In this document: one piece after another, positions 25,106-33,066 of the stretch | How the letters are laid out: each line of letters starts with the position of its first letter | Position numbering within the stretch: position 1 is the stretch's first letter | NCBI GenBank assembly: GCA_037442205.1 | Contig: JBBIQS010000012.1 | Span: forward strand, 1 to 64,000 | Reading direction: 5' to 3' | DNA from: JBBIQS01 sp037442205 | GTDB lineage: Bacteria > Myxococcota > Myxococcia > Myxococcales > UBA5297 | DNA: 64,000 nt | Translations under genes and position numbers: made by a program | Notes under the pieces: generated by a model | Databases searched by the model: none | Seen by the model: the letters and a program-made list of their open reading frames with translations, nothing else | What the model was told of the DNA's origin: nothing

Positions 25106-26722
25106 ATGACCCAGCCTGCCAAGCTCAACCCGCTCCCTCAAGGCAACGAGGTGCAGATCGCCGGCCTCACCTTCACCCTGAGCGCCATCTGTGAGCTGGC
25201 GTCGAGCGCCGGCTTCTCCCGAGAAGGCCGCGCCGCCGACGGCGGCATCCACCGCATCCTCGAGTTGCCAAGGGCGCCGCTGCCCGCGTCTCTGGAGAAG
25301 GCCTTCCAAATCCCCGGCGCCGCCCAGCCGCTGGGCAGGACCGAGGACGACCAGCGAGTCCTGCTGGCGCTGCGCCGCGCCCCCGGCCCGCTGCTCGACT
25401 GGAGCATCGGCCGCGGCGAGGGGCTGCCGCTCTGGGACATGACGCTGGTGGAGTCGCTGGCCCGCCTGTTCCAGGCGGTGCACCAGGCCGGACTGTGCTT
25501 CCGCCGGGTCAATCCAGGCTTCTTCGCCATCGCCCCCGACGGCTCGATCACCTTGGAGTGCCCAGACGAGCTGCGGCTGCCGAGCGAAGAAGTGGCGCTG
25601 CCGGCCAACCTCTACAGCGCCCCCGAGTTCGGCGGCTCCGCCGAGGCGAGTGAGCGCGCCGACCAGTGGGCGCTGGCGGCGCTCGGCTGGTCGCTCATCA
25701 CCGGGCGCACACCCTTCCGCCGCGGCGAATTCTGGCTGCCGCGCATCCACCGCCCCCAGCTTCCCCACGGCGTCTGGGCGGTGCTGCAGCGTGCGCTGTC
25801 GCCCAACCCCGCCGATCGCTACCCGAGCTGCCAGGCATTCGCCGAGGACCTGCGCGGGCGCACCGTCCCCAAGGGCAGCGGGCCGCGCAAGCTCTCCATC
25901 GCCGCCTGCTCCGAGATCGGCCGGCTCAAGAGCCAGCAGATGCCGGTCAACCAGGACGCCTTTTTCTTCGGCACCGACTCGGCCTCGCGCCGGGGAATGG
26001 TGCTGGTGGCCGACGGCGTCTCCACCGCCGACGTCGGCTCCGGTGATCTGGCCTCGTCGATGGTCCGCGAGGCGGTGAAGAGCGCCTGGGAGGGCCCGGT
26101 CGGCGAGATCCTGCGCACGCACAAGGGACCGCTGCCCGAGGAGTGGGCCAAGGCGGCGCTGGAGGCCATCCTCGAGGACGCCAACGCCCGCATCTACGCC
26201 TTCCTCAAACAGCCGATCTTCGTCGGCTCGCTCAGCCCCGGCACCCATCCGCCGGGCTCGACCGCGGTGCTGGGCATCCTCGACGGCGACAAGCTCACCG
26301 TGGCCAACCTCGGAGACAGCCGGCTCTACCTGTGGCGCGGCGGGGCGATGGAGCAGATGACCTGCGACCAGGACCTGCGCACCGACCTGCTGCGCGCGGC
26401 GCGCGACCCCAAGACCGTCGAGGGCGCGGCGCTGGGGGCCCTCACCCAGAGCGTGGGCAGCTTCTTCTTCGACCCCGACGGCGAGATCACCTCGCGGCGG
26501 ATCAAGCCCGACATCCTGGCCCTCTACCTGCGCGCCGGCGACCGCCTCCTCATCTGCTCGGACGGCGTCCCCGACTGCCTGGGCGAGGGCCACGAGGCGG
26601 TGATGGCCCGCGAGCTGTCCGACGGCACCGACGTCGACAAGATCGCCAAGCGGCTTTGCCAGCTGGCGGACGAGGCCCTGGGCGGCGACAACATCACCGC
26701 GCTGGTGCTGCTGGCACACTAG
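25106..26722 (+). CDS. Pseudokinase-PP2C protein phosphatase fusion
   Basis: 538 aa. The N-terminal 250 residues resemble a Hanks kinase: SAPEF (APE-like, about 170) and DQWALAALGWSLITGRTPF are present, but the HRD position reads RRVNP and no DFG is visible, so it should not phosphorylate. The C-terminal part (about 265-538) is a PP2C domain with metal-binding Asp motifs: MVLVADGVSTA, TVANLGDSRLYLWR, LLICSDGV and GGDNITALVL. Likely a Ser/Thr phosphatase steered by its pseudokinase. The active kinase gene starts 31 bp downstream, suggesting an opposing pair. Confidence 0.85.
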   Translation: MTQPAKLNPLPQGNEVQIAGLTFTLSAICELASSAGFSREGRAADGGIHRILELPRAPLPASLEKAFQIPGAAQPLGRTEDDQRVLLALRRAPGPLLDWSIGRGEGLPLWDMTLVESLARLFQAVHQAGLCFRRVNPGFFAIAPDGSITLECPDELRLPSEEVALPANLYSAPEFGGSAEASERADQWALAALGWSLITGRTPFRRGEFWLPRIHRPQLPHGVWAVLQRALSPNPADRYPSCQAFAEDLRGRTVPKGSGPRKLSIAACSEIGRLKSQQMPVNQDAFFFGTDSASRRGMVLVADGVSTADVGSGDLASSMVREAVKSAWEGPVGEILRTHKGPLPEEWAKAALEAILEDANARIYAFLKQPIFVGSLSPGTHPPGSTAVLGILDGDKLTVANLGDSRLYLWRGGAMEQMTCDQDLRTDLLRAARDPKTVEGAALGALTQSVGSFFFDPDGEITSRRIKPDILALYLRAGDRLLICSDGVPDCLGEGHEAVMARELSDGTDVDKIAKRLCQLADEALGGDNITALVLLAH

Positions 26723-26753
26723 AGGCAGACCCTTCAGCGTTGCGGAGCTGAGC

Positions 26754-27671
26754 ATGGCGAACGAGAGCGAGCTGGGCGGCTATTCGGTCCTCGAGAAGCT
26801 GGCCACCGGAGGGATGGCGGAGGTGTGGCGGGCGCGGCTGGCCGCCGGCGGCACCCCTGGGCCCGACGAGCCCGAGGAGGTCGTGCTCAAGCGCCTGCTT
26901 CCCGAGCATCGGGCCGAGCAGGGCTTCGTCGAGCTCTTCGTCCAGGAGGGCCGGCTGGCGGTGCGCCTCAAGCACCAGAACCTCGTGCGCACCTTCAAGG
27001 TCTTCAAGAAGGGCAGCGACTACTTCATGGTCCAGGAGTTGGTGACCGGGCGGAGCCTGGCGGCGATCGCCGAGCGCGCCCGCACCCGCGCCATCCCGGT
27101 GAGCGTGGCGGCCTCGGTCTACCTGCTGCACCAGACCCTCAAAGGCCTGGAGTCGCTCCACCGGACGCGCTTCTCCGACGGTGCGGCCACGGTGGTCCAC
27201 GCCGACATCAACCCCGGCAACGTGCTGGTGTCGAAGAAGGCCGAGATCAAGGTGATCGACTTCGGCGTGGCGCTGCCGGAGGGGACCTCGGCCCGCGGCG
27301 AGAGCGGTGCGGTGCGCGGGACGCTGCCCTACATGCCGCCGGAGCAGGTGCTCGGCCATCCGCTCGACAAGCGCGCCGACCTCTTCGCCTGCGGGCTGAT
27401 GCTCTGGGAACTGCTCGCCAACCGGCGCCACAACGACGCCCCCAGCGAGTACGAGGCGATGCAGACCGCCCGGGCCTGCGCCGTGCCGCTGCTGTCCACA
27501 CTGCGCACCGACCTGCCGGAGCTGCTGGTGCAGATCGTCCGCAAGGCGCTGTTCGCCGACCCGGCGCTGCGCTTCCAGGACTCCGCCGAGTTCATCCGCG
27601 CGCTCGAGGTGCTGGCTCGCCGCGCCAACCTCCCCCTGACCCCCGAGTCGCTGGCGGGGGAAGCGAGCTGA
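26754..27671 (+). CDS. Serine/threonine protein kinase
   Basis: 305 aa, a single Hanks-type kinase domain without a membrane segment. Gly-rich loop LATGGMAEVWRA, catalytic Lys46 in VVLKRL, catalytic loop VVHADINPGNVL (HAD in place of HRD, Asp and Asn kept), DFG in VIDFGVALP, and an APE-equivalent PPEQ. All residues needed for catalysis are present. It lies just after the pseudokinase-PP2C gene and 12 bp before a lipoprotein gene. Confidence 0.9.
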   Translation: MANESELGGYSVLEKLATGGMAEVWRARLAAGGTPGPDEPEEVVLKRLLPEHRAEQGFVELFVQEGRLAVRLKHQNLVRTFKVFKKGSDYFMVQELVTGRSLAAIAERARTRAIPVSVAASVYLLHQTLKGLESLHRTRFSDGAATVVHADINPGNVLVSKKAEIKVIDFGVALPEGTSARGESGAVRGTLPYMPPEQVLGHPLDKRADLFACGLMLWELLANRRHNDAPSEYEAMQTARACAVPLLSTLRTDLPELLVQIVRKALFADPALRFQDSAEFIRALEVLARRANLPLTPESLAGEAS

Positions 27672-27683
27672 CGGCGTCGTCCG

Positions 27684-28151
27684 ATGCGAATCCTCGTCGC
27701 GGTTCTCGCTCTCCTCACCGCCAGCGCCTGCGCCACCCCGGCGCTGGTGATCTCGCGGCAGGCCGAGCCCAGTGCGCAGGTGGAGGAGATCCGCGCCCGG
27801 GTCTTCGATCGCCATCGGACCGAGCTCGAGCTGTCACTCGAGCTGGAGAACCCGGGCCCTGCGCTCGAGGTGATCGGCGCCGACTTCGAAGTGCTGGCCA
27901 ACGACGTCCCCTTCGCCAGCGGACAGCTGGCGGTGAGCTGGTCGGTGCCGGCGAGCGGCCACGCTCGACAGCGGCTGCCGATCGCGCTGGCGCACTTGGA
28001 CCTTCCTCGAGCCGCGGCCGACCACGCCAAGGCCAACACCGTGCAGCTGGTGGTGCGCGGACGGCTGCTGGTGGCGCGCGCCAAGCCCATCGAGTTCGAC
28101 GGTTCGACGCGGGCGACCCCGACCGTGGCCCTGGACGAGGATTCGCCATGA
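27684..28151 (+). CDS. Lipoprotein with LEA14/WHy-like domain
   Basis: 155 aa. Lipoprotein-like signal MRILVAVLALLTASAC. The remainder has the LEA-type-2 (WHy) pattern: a strand ending RTELELSLELENPGP, then DFEVLANDVPFASGQ and SGHARQRLPIAL. Such domains are small fibronectin-like beta sandwiches found in envelope lipoproteins; function unknown. It follows the kinase gene by 12 bp and is probably co-transcribed with it. Confidence 0.65.
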   Translation: MRILVAVLALLTASACATPALVISRQAEPSAQVEEIRARVFDRHRTELELSLELENPGPALEVIGADFEVLANDVPFASGQLAVSWSVPASGHARQRLPIALAHLDLPRAAADHAKANTVQLVVRGRLLVARAKPIEFDGSTRATPTVALDEDSP

Positions 28152-28194
28152 GGATGAGAGCAGGGCCCGGAGCGGCTGCGCGAGCTGGCCTGCG

Positions 28195-29127
28195 ATGAAA
28201 CCTGCGGCCCAGAACCGAGAGGGCCGCTCGGCGGCCGCGGCGGTGAGCGCCGCCGGCGTGCTCTGGGGAGTAAGCGCAGTTGTGGTGCGGGGCGCCTTCA
28301 ACCAGAGGGTCGATCCCTTCACGCTGGTGCAAGGGCGGCTGCTGTTGGGCTCAGCGCTGCTGGGGCTGGCGCTGGCCATCTACGACTGGCGCCTGCTGCG
28401 GATTGATCGCCTCCGGCTCCCCGGCCTTTTGGTTTGGGCGCTCTTCGGACTGTTTTCGGTGCAGGCCAGCTACTTCTGGGCAGTGAGCTTGGCGGGCGTG
28501 GCCACCGCCGTGTTCCTCCAATACACCTCGCCGGTGCTGACCGCGCTCTGGGCCCGCTCGGTGGCGCGTGAGCACCTGGGGAGCGCCCTGCTGCTGGCCA
28601 TCGGGTTGAGCCTCGGGGGCGCCGCGGCCCTGGTCTTCGGCGGTGGAGAACAGGTCCATCTGACCGGCCTGGCGTTGCTCGCCGGCGGGATCTCCTCGGT
28701 GGGAAGCGCCTTTGGGGCCATCTACGGGAAGCGGGCGCTCACTGGGCTCGCCTCTCCCGCTTCGCTGCTCTATGGGATGCTGGTCTCGCTTGCCGCCAGC
28801 CTCTTCATCCGAAGCCCGCTGGAGACCGTCCACGCACTCTGGCCTGACCACGCCGGACAATGGTTGTTCGTCGCCGTCGGCGCGACGGTGCTTCCCTACG
28901 CGCTCTACCTCTACGGCCTGTCGCGGCTTCCTCCGACGAGCACGATCCTGCTGGCGATGATCGAGCCGGTGGTCGGCGTCCTCGGCGCTTGGATCTTCCT
29001 GGGCGAGAGCCTGACCGCGCTGCAGATCGCCGGTGCCGGGCTGGTGATGGCCGGAGTCTGGCTGGTGCAGCGCCGCACCGCCCCCGCGCCTGACGCCGGG
29101 TCGGCGCTCTCGGGCGAACCGGGCTAA
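28195..29127 (+). CDS. EamA/DMT-family transporter
   Basis: 310 aa with ten hydrophobic helices arranged as two EamA repeats; typical motifs AGVLWGVSAVVVRGA, LQYTSPVLTALWARS and a C-terminal MIEPVVGVLGAWIFLGE block. Drug/metabolite transporter superfamily members export amino acids, nucleotides or drugs; the substrate cannot be read from sequence. Starts 43 bp after the previous gene. Confidence 0.85.
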   Translation: MKPAAQNREGRSAAAAVSAAGVLWGVSAVVVRGAFNQRVDPFTLVQGRLLLGSALLGLALAIYDWRLLRIDRLRLPGLLVWALFGLFSVQASYFWAVSLAGVATAVFLQYTSPVLTALWARSVAREHLGSALLLAIGLSLGGAAALVFGGGEQVHLTGLALLAGGISSVGSAFGAIYGKRALTGLASPASLLYGMLVSLAASLFIRSPLETVHALWPDHAGQWLFVAVGATVLPYALYLYGLSRLPPTSTILLAMIEPVVGVLGAWIFLGESLTALQIAGAGLVMAGVWLVQRRTAPAPDAGSALSGEPG

Positions 29128-29372
29128 GACCTTTCGACTCAAATCGACCTGCGTCCGTCGAGAGCCTTCCGGCGCATCCCCGCGCATGGCCCGAGTGAGA
29201 TTCGAGCCTAGTGTTGGAGCGTCGCTGCGAGGCCAGGGCGCACCTGCAGGTCTCGCCTCACTTCAGGCCTGCTGATTCATTCATCTCTCCTCGACTTCCC
29301 CATGAAACGGCTTCCGACGACCAACGGGATGCTGTCGCTGTCCCCAATCCCCTAGCCAGAGGAACGCCTCCC

Positions 29373-30164
29373 ATGAGCATCAACCGTCACGTCCTCATCC
29401 CGGCCCTCGCGGGCCTTTCCATGCTGCTTGGCGCCTGTACCACCGTCAGCGTCGTTCCCCAGCGGATGGACGCGCTCAAGTCGGTCGCGCTGGTTGGTTA
29501 CAGCGGTGAGGTCGACCTGCACGTCCAGAACGAGCCTTCCACCGGCGTCGGCGGCGCAATCTCCGCGATCAAGCAGACCAAGCAGTACGCCTCCGGCGAG
29601 CTCGAGCAGCGCCATGCGGAAGAAGCCCAGGCTGCCTATGACTCGCTGGCCAAGAAGCTCGAAGCCAAGTTCGGTTGGAAGGTGATGCCGCGCGAGCAGC
29701 TCGGCGCCAATCCCGACTACGCCAACCGCGTGGCGCAGGCCGGCAAGGGCATGGGAGGCTCGCGGAACGTGCCGGGGATCCTCAGCCAGTACGCGGCGGA
29801 GAAGCTCAGCCCCGCAGAGCGCGAGGCCCTGAGCAAGGCATTGGGCGTCGACGCGCTGGTGGTGGTCACGAGCAGCACCGTGATCGGGAAGACCAGCGGC
29901 ATGTCCATCGGCGGGCTCGGCAAGATGGTCAAGTACCCCCGGACCACCCTCCGTCTTTCTCTCTACGATGCCGCCAACCCCGAGCCCGCGTGGAAGGACA
30001 TCAGCGCCCAAGGGGAGGCTGCCCCGACCGGCGTAGAGAACGTGATGGGCGCGGAGGTCTTCGAGAAGGAGAAGCAAGCCCTTCAGGAGGCGGTCGACCT
30101 GGCGATTGATTCGCTCATCGCCCGCTACGACGAGGCCAAGCAGAAGGCGCAGGCCGCGAAGTAG
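29373..30164 (+). CDS. Hypothetical lipoprotein
   Basis: 263 aa. Clear lipoprotein signal MSINRHVLIPALAGLSMLLGAC. The mature part begins with a strand ALKSVALVGYSGEVDL and is mostly mixed alpha/beta with ALGVDALVVVTSST, resembling the beta-alpha pattern of TolB-N/CsgG-like lipoproteins; the tail is Ala/Lys-rich and helical. AGAGGA precedes the ATG at 29373; upstream in-frame starts would bury the signal. Function unknown. The 245-bp region before it shows no gene and no clear promoter. Confidence 0.65.
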   Translation: MSINRHVLIPALAGLSMLLGACTTVSVVPQRMDALKSVALVGYSGEVDLHVQNEPSTGVGGAISAIKQTKQYASGELEQRHAEEAQAAYDSLAKKLEAKFGWKVMPREQLGANPDYANRVAQAGKGMGGSRNVPGILSQYAAEKLSPAEREALSKALGVDALVVVTSSTVIGKTSGMSIGGLGKMVKYPRTTLRLSLYDAANPEPAWKDISAQGEAAPTGVENVMGAEVFEKEKQALQEAVDLAIDSLIARYDEAKQKAQAAK

Positions 30165-30467
30165 CCTGACGACGCAGCAGCAAGGTGGGGCGCCGGTCCT
30201 CGGGCCGGCGCCTCAATTCGCCGGTTCCTGTGACGTCGCGGCCAGAGCCTGATGCTGATGCGACGAAGCTCCCGCCCCCGGAGACGGGCGGCGCTCTCGG
30301 GCAAGCCAGGTTGCAGCTTGGGATATCGTGAGGCGATCCCAGGCCGTTAGGCGTCGATCCCGACTTGCGCCTGGGCTCCATCGATGCCGATGCCGGGGAA
30401 CCTGACTATTGCCTGGCGGCCTCCACCGAGCGCTGGCTACCATACGCTCCCCTTCCGAGAGGCCGTC
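30165..30467. other. 303-bp intergenic region with a terminator hairpin
   Basis: Holds the terminator of the lipoprotein gene (30189-30218) and the upstream region of the carboxypeptidase. A -10-like TACCAT at 30438-30443 lies 24 bases before the next start, but no -35 fits at normal spacing. No gene seen. Confidence 0.5.
30189..30218 (+). terminator. Rho-independent-like terminator after the lipoprotein
   Basis: GGCGCCGG pairs perfectly with CCGGCGCC around an 8-nt loop, followed by TCAATT. It begins 25 bp after the stop. Confidence 0.6.
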
Positions 30468-31970
30468 ATGAACGATCCAATGAACGACTTCACCAGCCGA
30501 ATGCAGGAGCTCAGGGACCTGAGCGGCGTCATCGGGCTGCTCAGCTGGGACCAGGAAACCTTCATGCCGCGCAAGGGCGGCGAGGCTCGGGCCCACCACC
30601 TGGCGACGATGCAGGGAATCCTGCATGAGCGCCTGACCTCCCCAGCTCTGGCCGACGCCATGGCCGCGCTGGAGTCCCGCCGCGACCTGCCCCCCGAGCA
30701 GCGGGCGATGGTGCGCAACGTTCGCTTCGAGCGCGACCGAGCGGTGAAAGTTCCGGCGCGGCTGGTCAAGGAACTGGCCGAGCGGCAGTCGCTGTCGGTC
30801 GAAGCCTGGCGCGAGGCCCGCGAGCGCCGCGACTTCTCCAAGTTCAGGCCCCACCTCGAGGTGCTGGTGCGCCTCAAGCGCGAGCAGGCCGATGCACTAG
30901 GGCATCAGGGCGAGCGCTATGACGCGCTGCTGGAAGGCTTCGAGCCGGGGATGCGCGTCGCCCGGCTGCAGCCGCTGCTCGCCTCGCTACGACAGGGACT
31001 GGTCCCACTGGTGCGAGCCATCGTCGAATCCAAGAAGCGCCCCGCCAACCCTCTCTCCGGGCGCGACTTCGACGTCGCCAAGCAGTGGGAGCTGTCGCTC
31101 CAGGTGCTGCGCGACATGGGCTTCGACCTCGAGGCCGGCCGCCAGGACAAGTCCACCCATCCCTTCACCGGCGGCGCCGGCGATCCGGGCGATGTCAGGC
31201 TCACCACCCGGCTGTTTCCCGACAACCCGCTGTCGGGCCTGATGAGCACCATCCACGAGGCCGGCCACGGGCTCTTCGAGCAGGGCTTCGACTCGGCCCA
31301 CGTCCGGACCTACCTGGCCCAGTCGCCCTCGTTCGGAGTCCACGAGTCGCAGAGCCGATTCTGGGAGAACCTGATCGGCCGCAGCCTGCCGTTCTGGCGC
31401 CACTACCTGCCGCTGATGCAGCGGCACTTCCCCGCCGAGCTCAAGGGAGTGAAGCCGGAGGAGATCTACGCCGCGGTCAACCGGGTCGAGCCCAGCCTGA
31501 TCCGCGTCGAGGCCGACGAGGTGACCTACAACCTGCATATCCTGGTGCGCTTCGAGCTGGAGCTGGCCCTGCTCAAAGGCGACCTCGCAGCCGCGGAGCT
31601 GCCGCAGGCCTGGAACGCGCGGATGAAGGACTACCTGGGGGTGACTCCCTCCCACGACACCGAGGGGGCCATGCAGGACATCCACTGGGCTTGGGGGGAG
31701 TTCGGCTACTTCCCCACCTACACGCTGGGCAACCTCTACTCGGCGATGCTTCTGGAGAAGATGCAGGCCGACGTTCCCAAACTGTGGAGCGAGGTGGCAG
31801 CCGGCAACCTCAGGCCGGCCCTCGACTGGCTGCGCACCAAAATCCACCGCCAGGGATTCCTCTATCCGGCCGAGGAGCTGATGCAGAAGGTGACCGGCCA
31901 GGCGCTCAGCGAGAAGCCGTTCCTGGCCTACCTTCAGGCGAAGTACCGCCCCCTGTACCAGCTTGCGTAG
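30468..31970 (+). CDS. M32-family carboxypeptidase (carboxypeptidase Taq)
   Basis: 500 aa, the normal length for M32. Zinc-binding STIHEAGHGLFEQG (HExxH), the family-specific GVHESQSRFWEN (HES/GQ) and the downstream third-ligand region are all present, as are LLSWDQETFMP near the N-terminus and DIHWAWGEFGYFPTYTLGN near the C-terminus. It removes C-terminal amino acids and is cytoplasmic. The ATG at 30468 has GAGAGG just upstream; earlier in-frame starts are not supported. Confidence 0.95.
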   Translation: MNDPMNDFTSRMQELRDLSGVIGLLSWDQETFMPRKGGEARAHHLATMQGILHERLTSPALADAMAALESRRDLPPEQRAMVRNVRFERDRAVKVPARLVKELAERQSLSVEAWREARERRDFSKFRPHLEVLVRLKREQADALGHQGERYDALLEGFEPGMRVARLQPLLASLRQGLVPLVRAIVESKKRPANPLSGRDFDVAKQWELSLQVLRDMGFDLEAGRQDKSTHPFTGGAGDPGDVRLTTRLFPDNPLSGLMSTIHEAGHGLFEQGFDSAHVRTYLAQSPSFGVHESQSRFWENLIGRSLPFWRHYLPLMQRHFPAELKGVKPEEIYAAVNRVEPSLIRVEADEVTYNLHILVRFELELALLKGDLAAAELPQAWNARMKDYLGVTPSHDTEGAMQDIHWAWGEFGYFPTYTLGNLYSAMLLEKMQADVPKLWSEVAAGNLRPALDWLRTKIHRQGFLYPAEELMQKVTGQALSEKPFLAYLQAKYRPLYQLA

Positions 31971-32047
31971 AGCCCGCTGAACCACTGGCCCGGCTGTTGG
32001 CTCTAAAGGTAGCCAACGGCCGCCATGCCCACCTCCGGAGGATTCAC

Positions 32048-32317
32048 ATGCTGAACCTGATCGCTCTCTTCGCCATGACCCTCGTCCCCGCCATCGCCTT
32101 TGCCAAGGACTCCACCCTGACCATGAAGGTCTCGGGCTGGCACTGCGACGGCTGCTCGGGATCGACCAAAGCGGCGCTGCAGAAGGTGGATGGCGTGAAG
32201 ACGGTTGCAGTCGACACCGCCAAGGGCACAGCCACGGTGACTTACGACGATTCGAAGGTGACCATGGCGGCGCTGGAGAAGGCCGTGCAGGCCTCGGGAT
32301 ACGCCGTCGTCAAGTAG
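32048..32317 (+). CDS. Exported heavy-metal-associated (HMA) domain protein
   Basis: 89 aa. Signal peptide about 1-19 (ending AIAFA), then one HMA ferredoxin-like domain with the metal-binding GWHCDGCSG (CxxC) and the usual VDTAKGTATVTYDD strand. It resembles periplasmic MerP or CopZ-like carriers. No metal ATPase or regulator is adjacent. GGAGG lies about six bases before the ATG. The WHCDGC loop is unusual beside the common MTCxxC. Confidence 0.85.
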   Translation: MLNLIALFAMTLVPAIAFAKDSTLTMKVSGWHCDGCSGSTKAALQKVDGVKTVAVDTAKGTATVTYDDSKVTMAALEKAVQASGYAVVK

Positions 32318-32346
32318 CCGGCCTCTCCGCCCTGCGATTCAGCGAG

Positions 32347-32392
32347 AAGGCCCCTCCCGGCTCCGCGCCGTGGAGGGGCCTCTTCGTTCCCG
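32347..32392. terminator. Bidirectional terminator between convergent genes
   Basis: GGCCCCTCC pairs with GGAGGGGCC around a 14-nt loop, followed by TCTTCGTT on the + strand and TTCTCGCT on the - strand. It sits between the HMA gene and the convergent hsp20 gene. Confidence 0.7.
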
Positions 32393-32405
32393 GGCCGGTG
32401 GCGAG

Positions 32406-32825
32406 CTAGGCGGCGTGTACCTCGATGGTCTTGGCCTTGGCGGCCTCGGCCTTGGGGATCTTGACGGTCAGCACGCCGTTCTTGCACACCGCCTCGATGC
32501 GGCCGATGTCGGCGTCCTGGGGCAGGCGGAAGGTGCGGCTGAACTTGCCGAAGGGGCGCTCCATGCGGCTCTGGCCATCGGCCTCGGGAGCCTTGCGCTC
32601 GCCTTCCAGGGTCAGCAGCGCGCTCTCCAGCGTCACCGAGATCTCCTTCTCAGTCATGCCCGGCACGTCGAGGTCGATCTGGTAGCCCTCGGCCACCGAG
32701 CGGACGTCGGCGGCAGGGAAGAAGCGGTTCCAGGTCCAGCCATTCGCCTGATTCTCCAGAGCGCCTTCGAGCTCGCTCTCGATGGGAGCAAACAACTCGT
32801 TGAAGTGAGTGCGGAACGCCAGCAT
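32406..32825 (-). CDS. Hsp20/alpha-crystallin small heat-shock protein
   Basis: 139 aa. Alpha-crystallin domain with YQIDLDVPGMTEKEISVTLE, an R/G-rich RPFGKFSRTFRLP strand, a GVLTVKIPKAE motif and a short tail. ATP-independent holdase that binds unfolding proteins. AAGGAGG lies about six bases before the ATG. I see no CIRCE element or ROSE-like hairpin upstream. Confidence 0.9.
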   Translation of the reverse strand: MLAFRTHFNELFAPIESELEGALENQANGWTWNRFFPAADVRSVAEGYQIDLDVPGMTEKEISVTLESALLTLEGERKAPEADGQSRMERPFGKFSRTFRLPQDADIGRIEAVCKNGVLTVKIPKAEAAKAKTIEVHAA

Positions 32826-33027
32826 CGGATGCCTCCTTGTACTCCGCGCCTTCGGGCGCGATTCGGTGACGGGGGGAACGTAAAACCGGCCCGAGGCTTG
32901 TCAAACGCGACTCGAGATCGCCGAAAGGTCTCGCGATCTGGTGCCGCTCCTGGCCGGGGACCATCGCCCATTCCCTCGATCGCCCGATCAGCGGGCAAGC
33001 GGGGAAATGGCGGACGATGCATCGCAG

Positions 33028-33056
33028 TTGAGCGTGGCCCGCCTCCTTGGCATAAA
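33028..33056 (+). promoter_or_regulatory. Candidate promoter of the MscS gene
   Basis: TTGAGC at 33028-33033, a 17-bp spacer and CATAAA at 33051-33056. The -10 ends ten bases before the ATG at 33067 and no Shine-Dalgarno is seen, so a leaderless or near-leaderless mRNA is predicted. Confidence 0.4.
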
Positions 33057-33066
33057 GCGCCGAACC

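Noticed and set aside
25106..26722. Active Ser/Thr kinase at the N-terminus of the PP2C protein
   Set aside because: The HRD-equivalent reads RRVNP and no DFG is visible, so it was called a pseudokinase.
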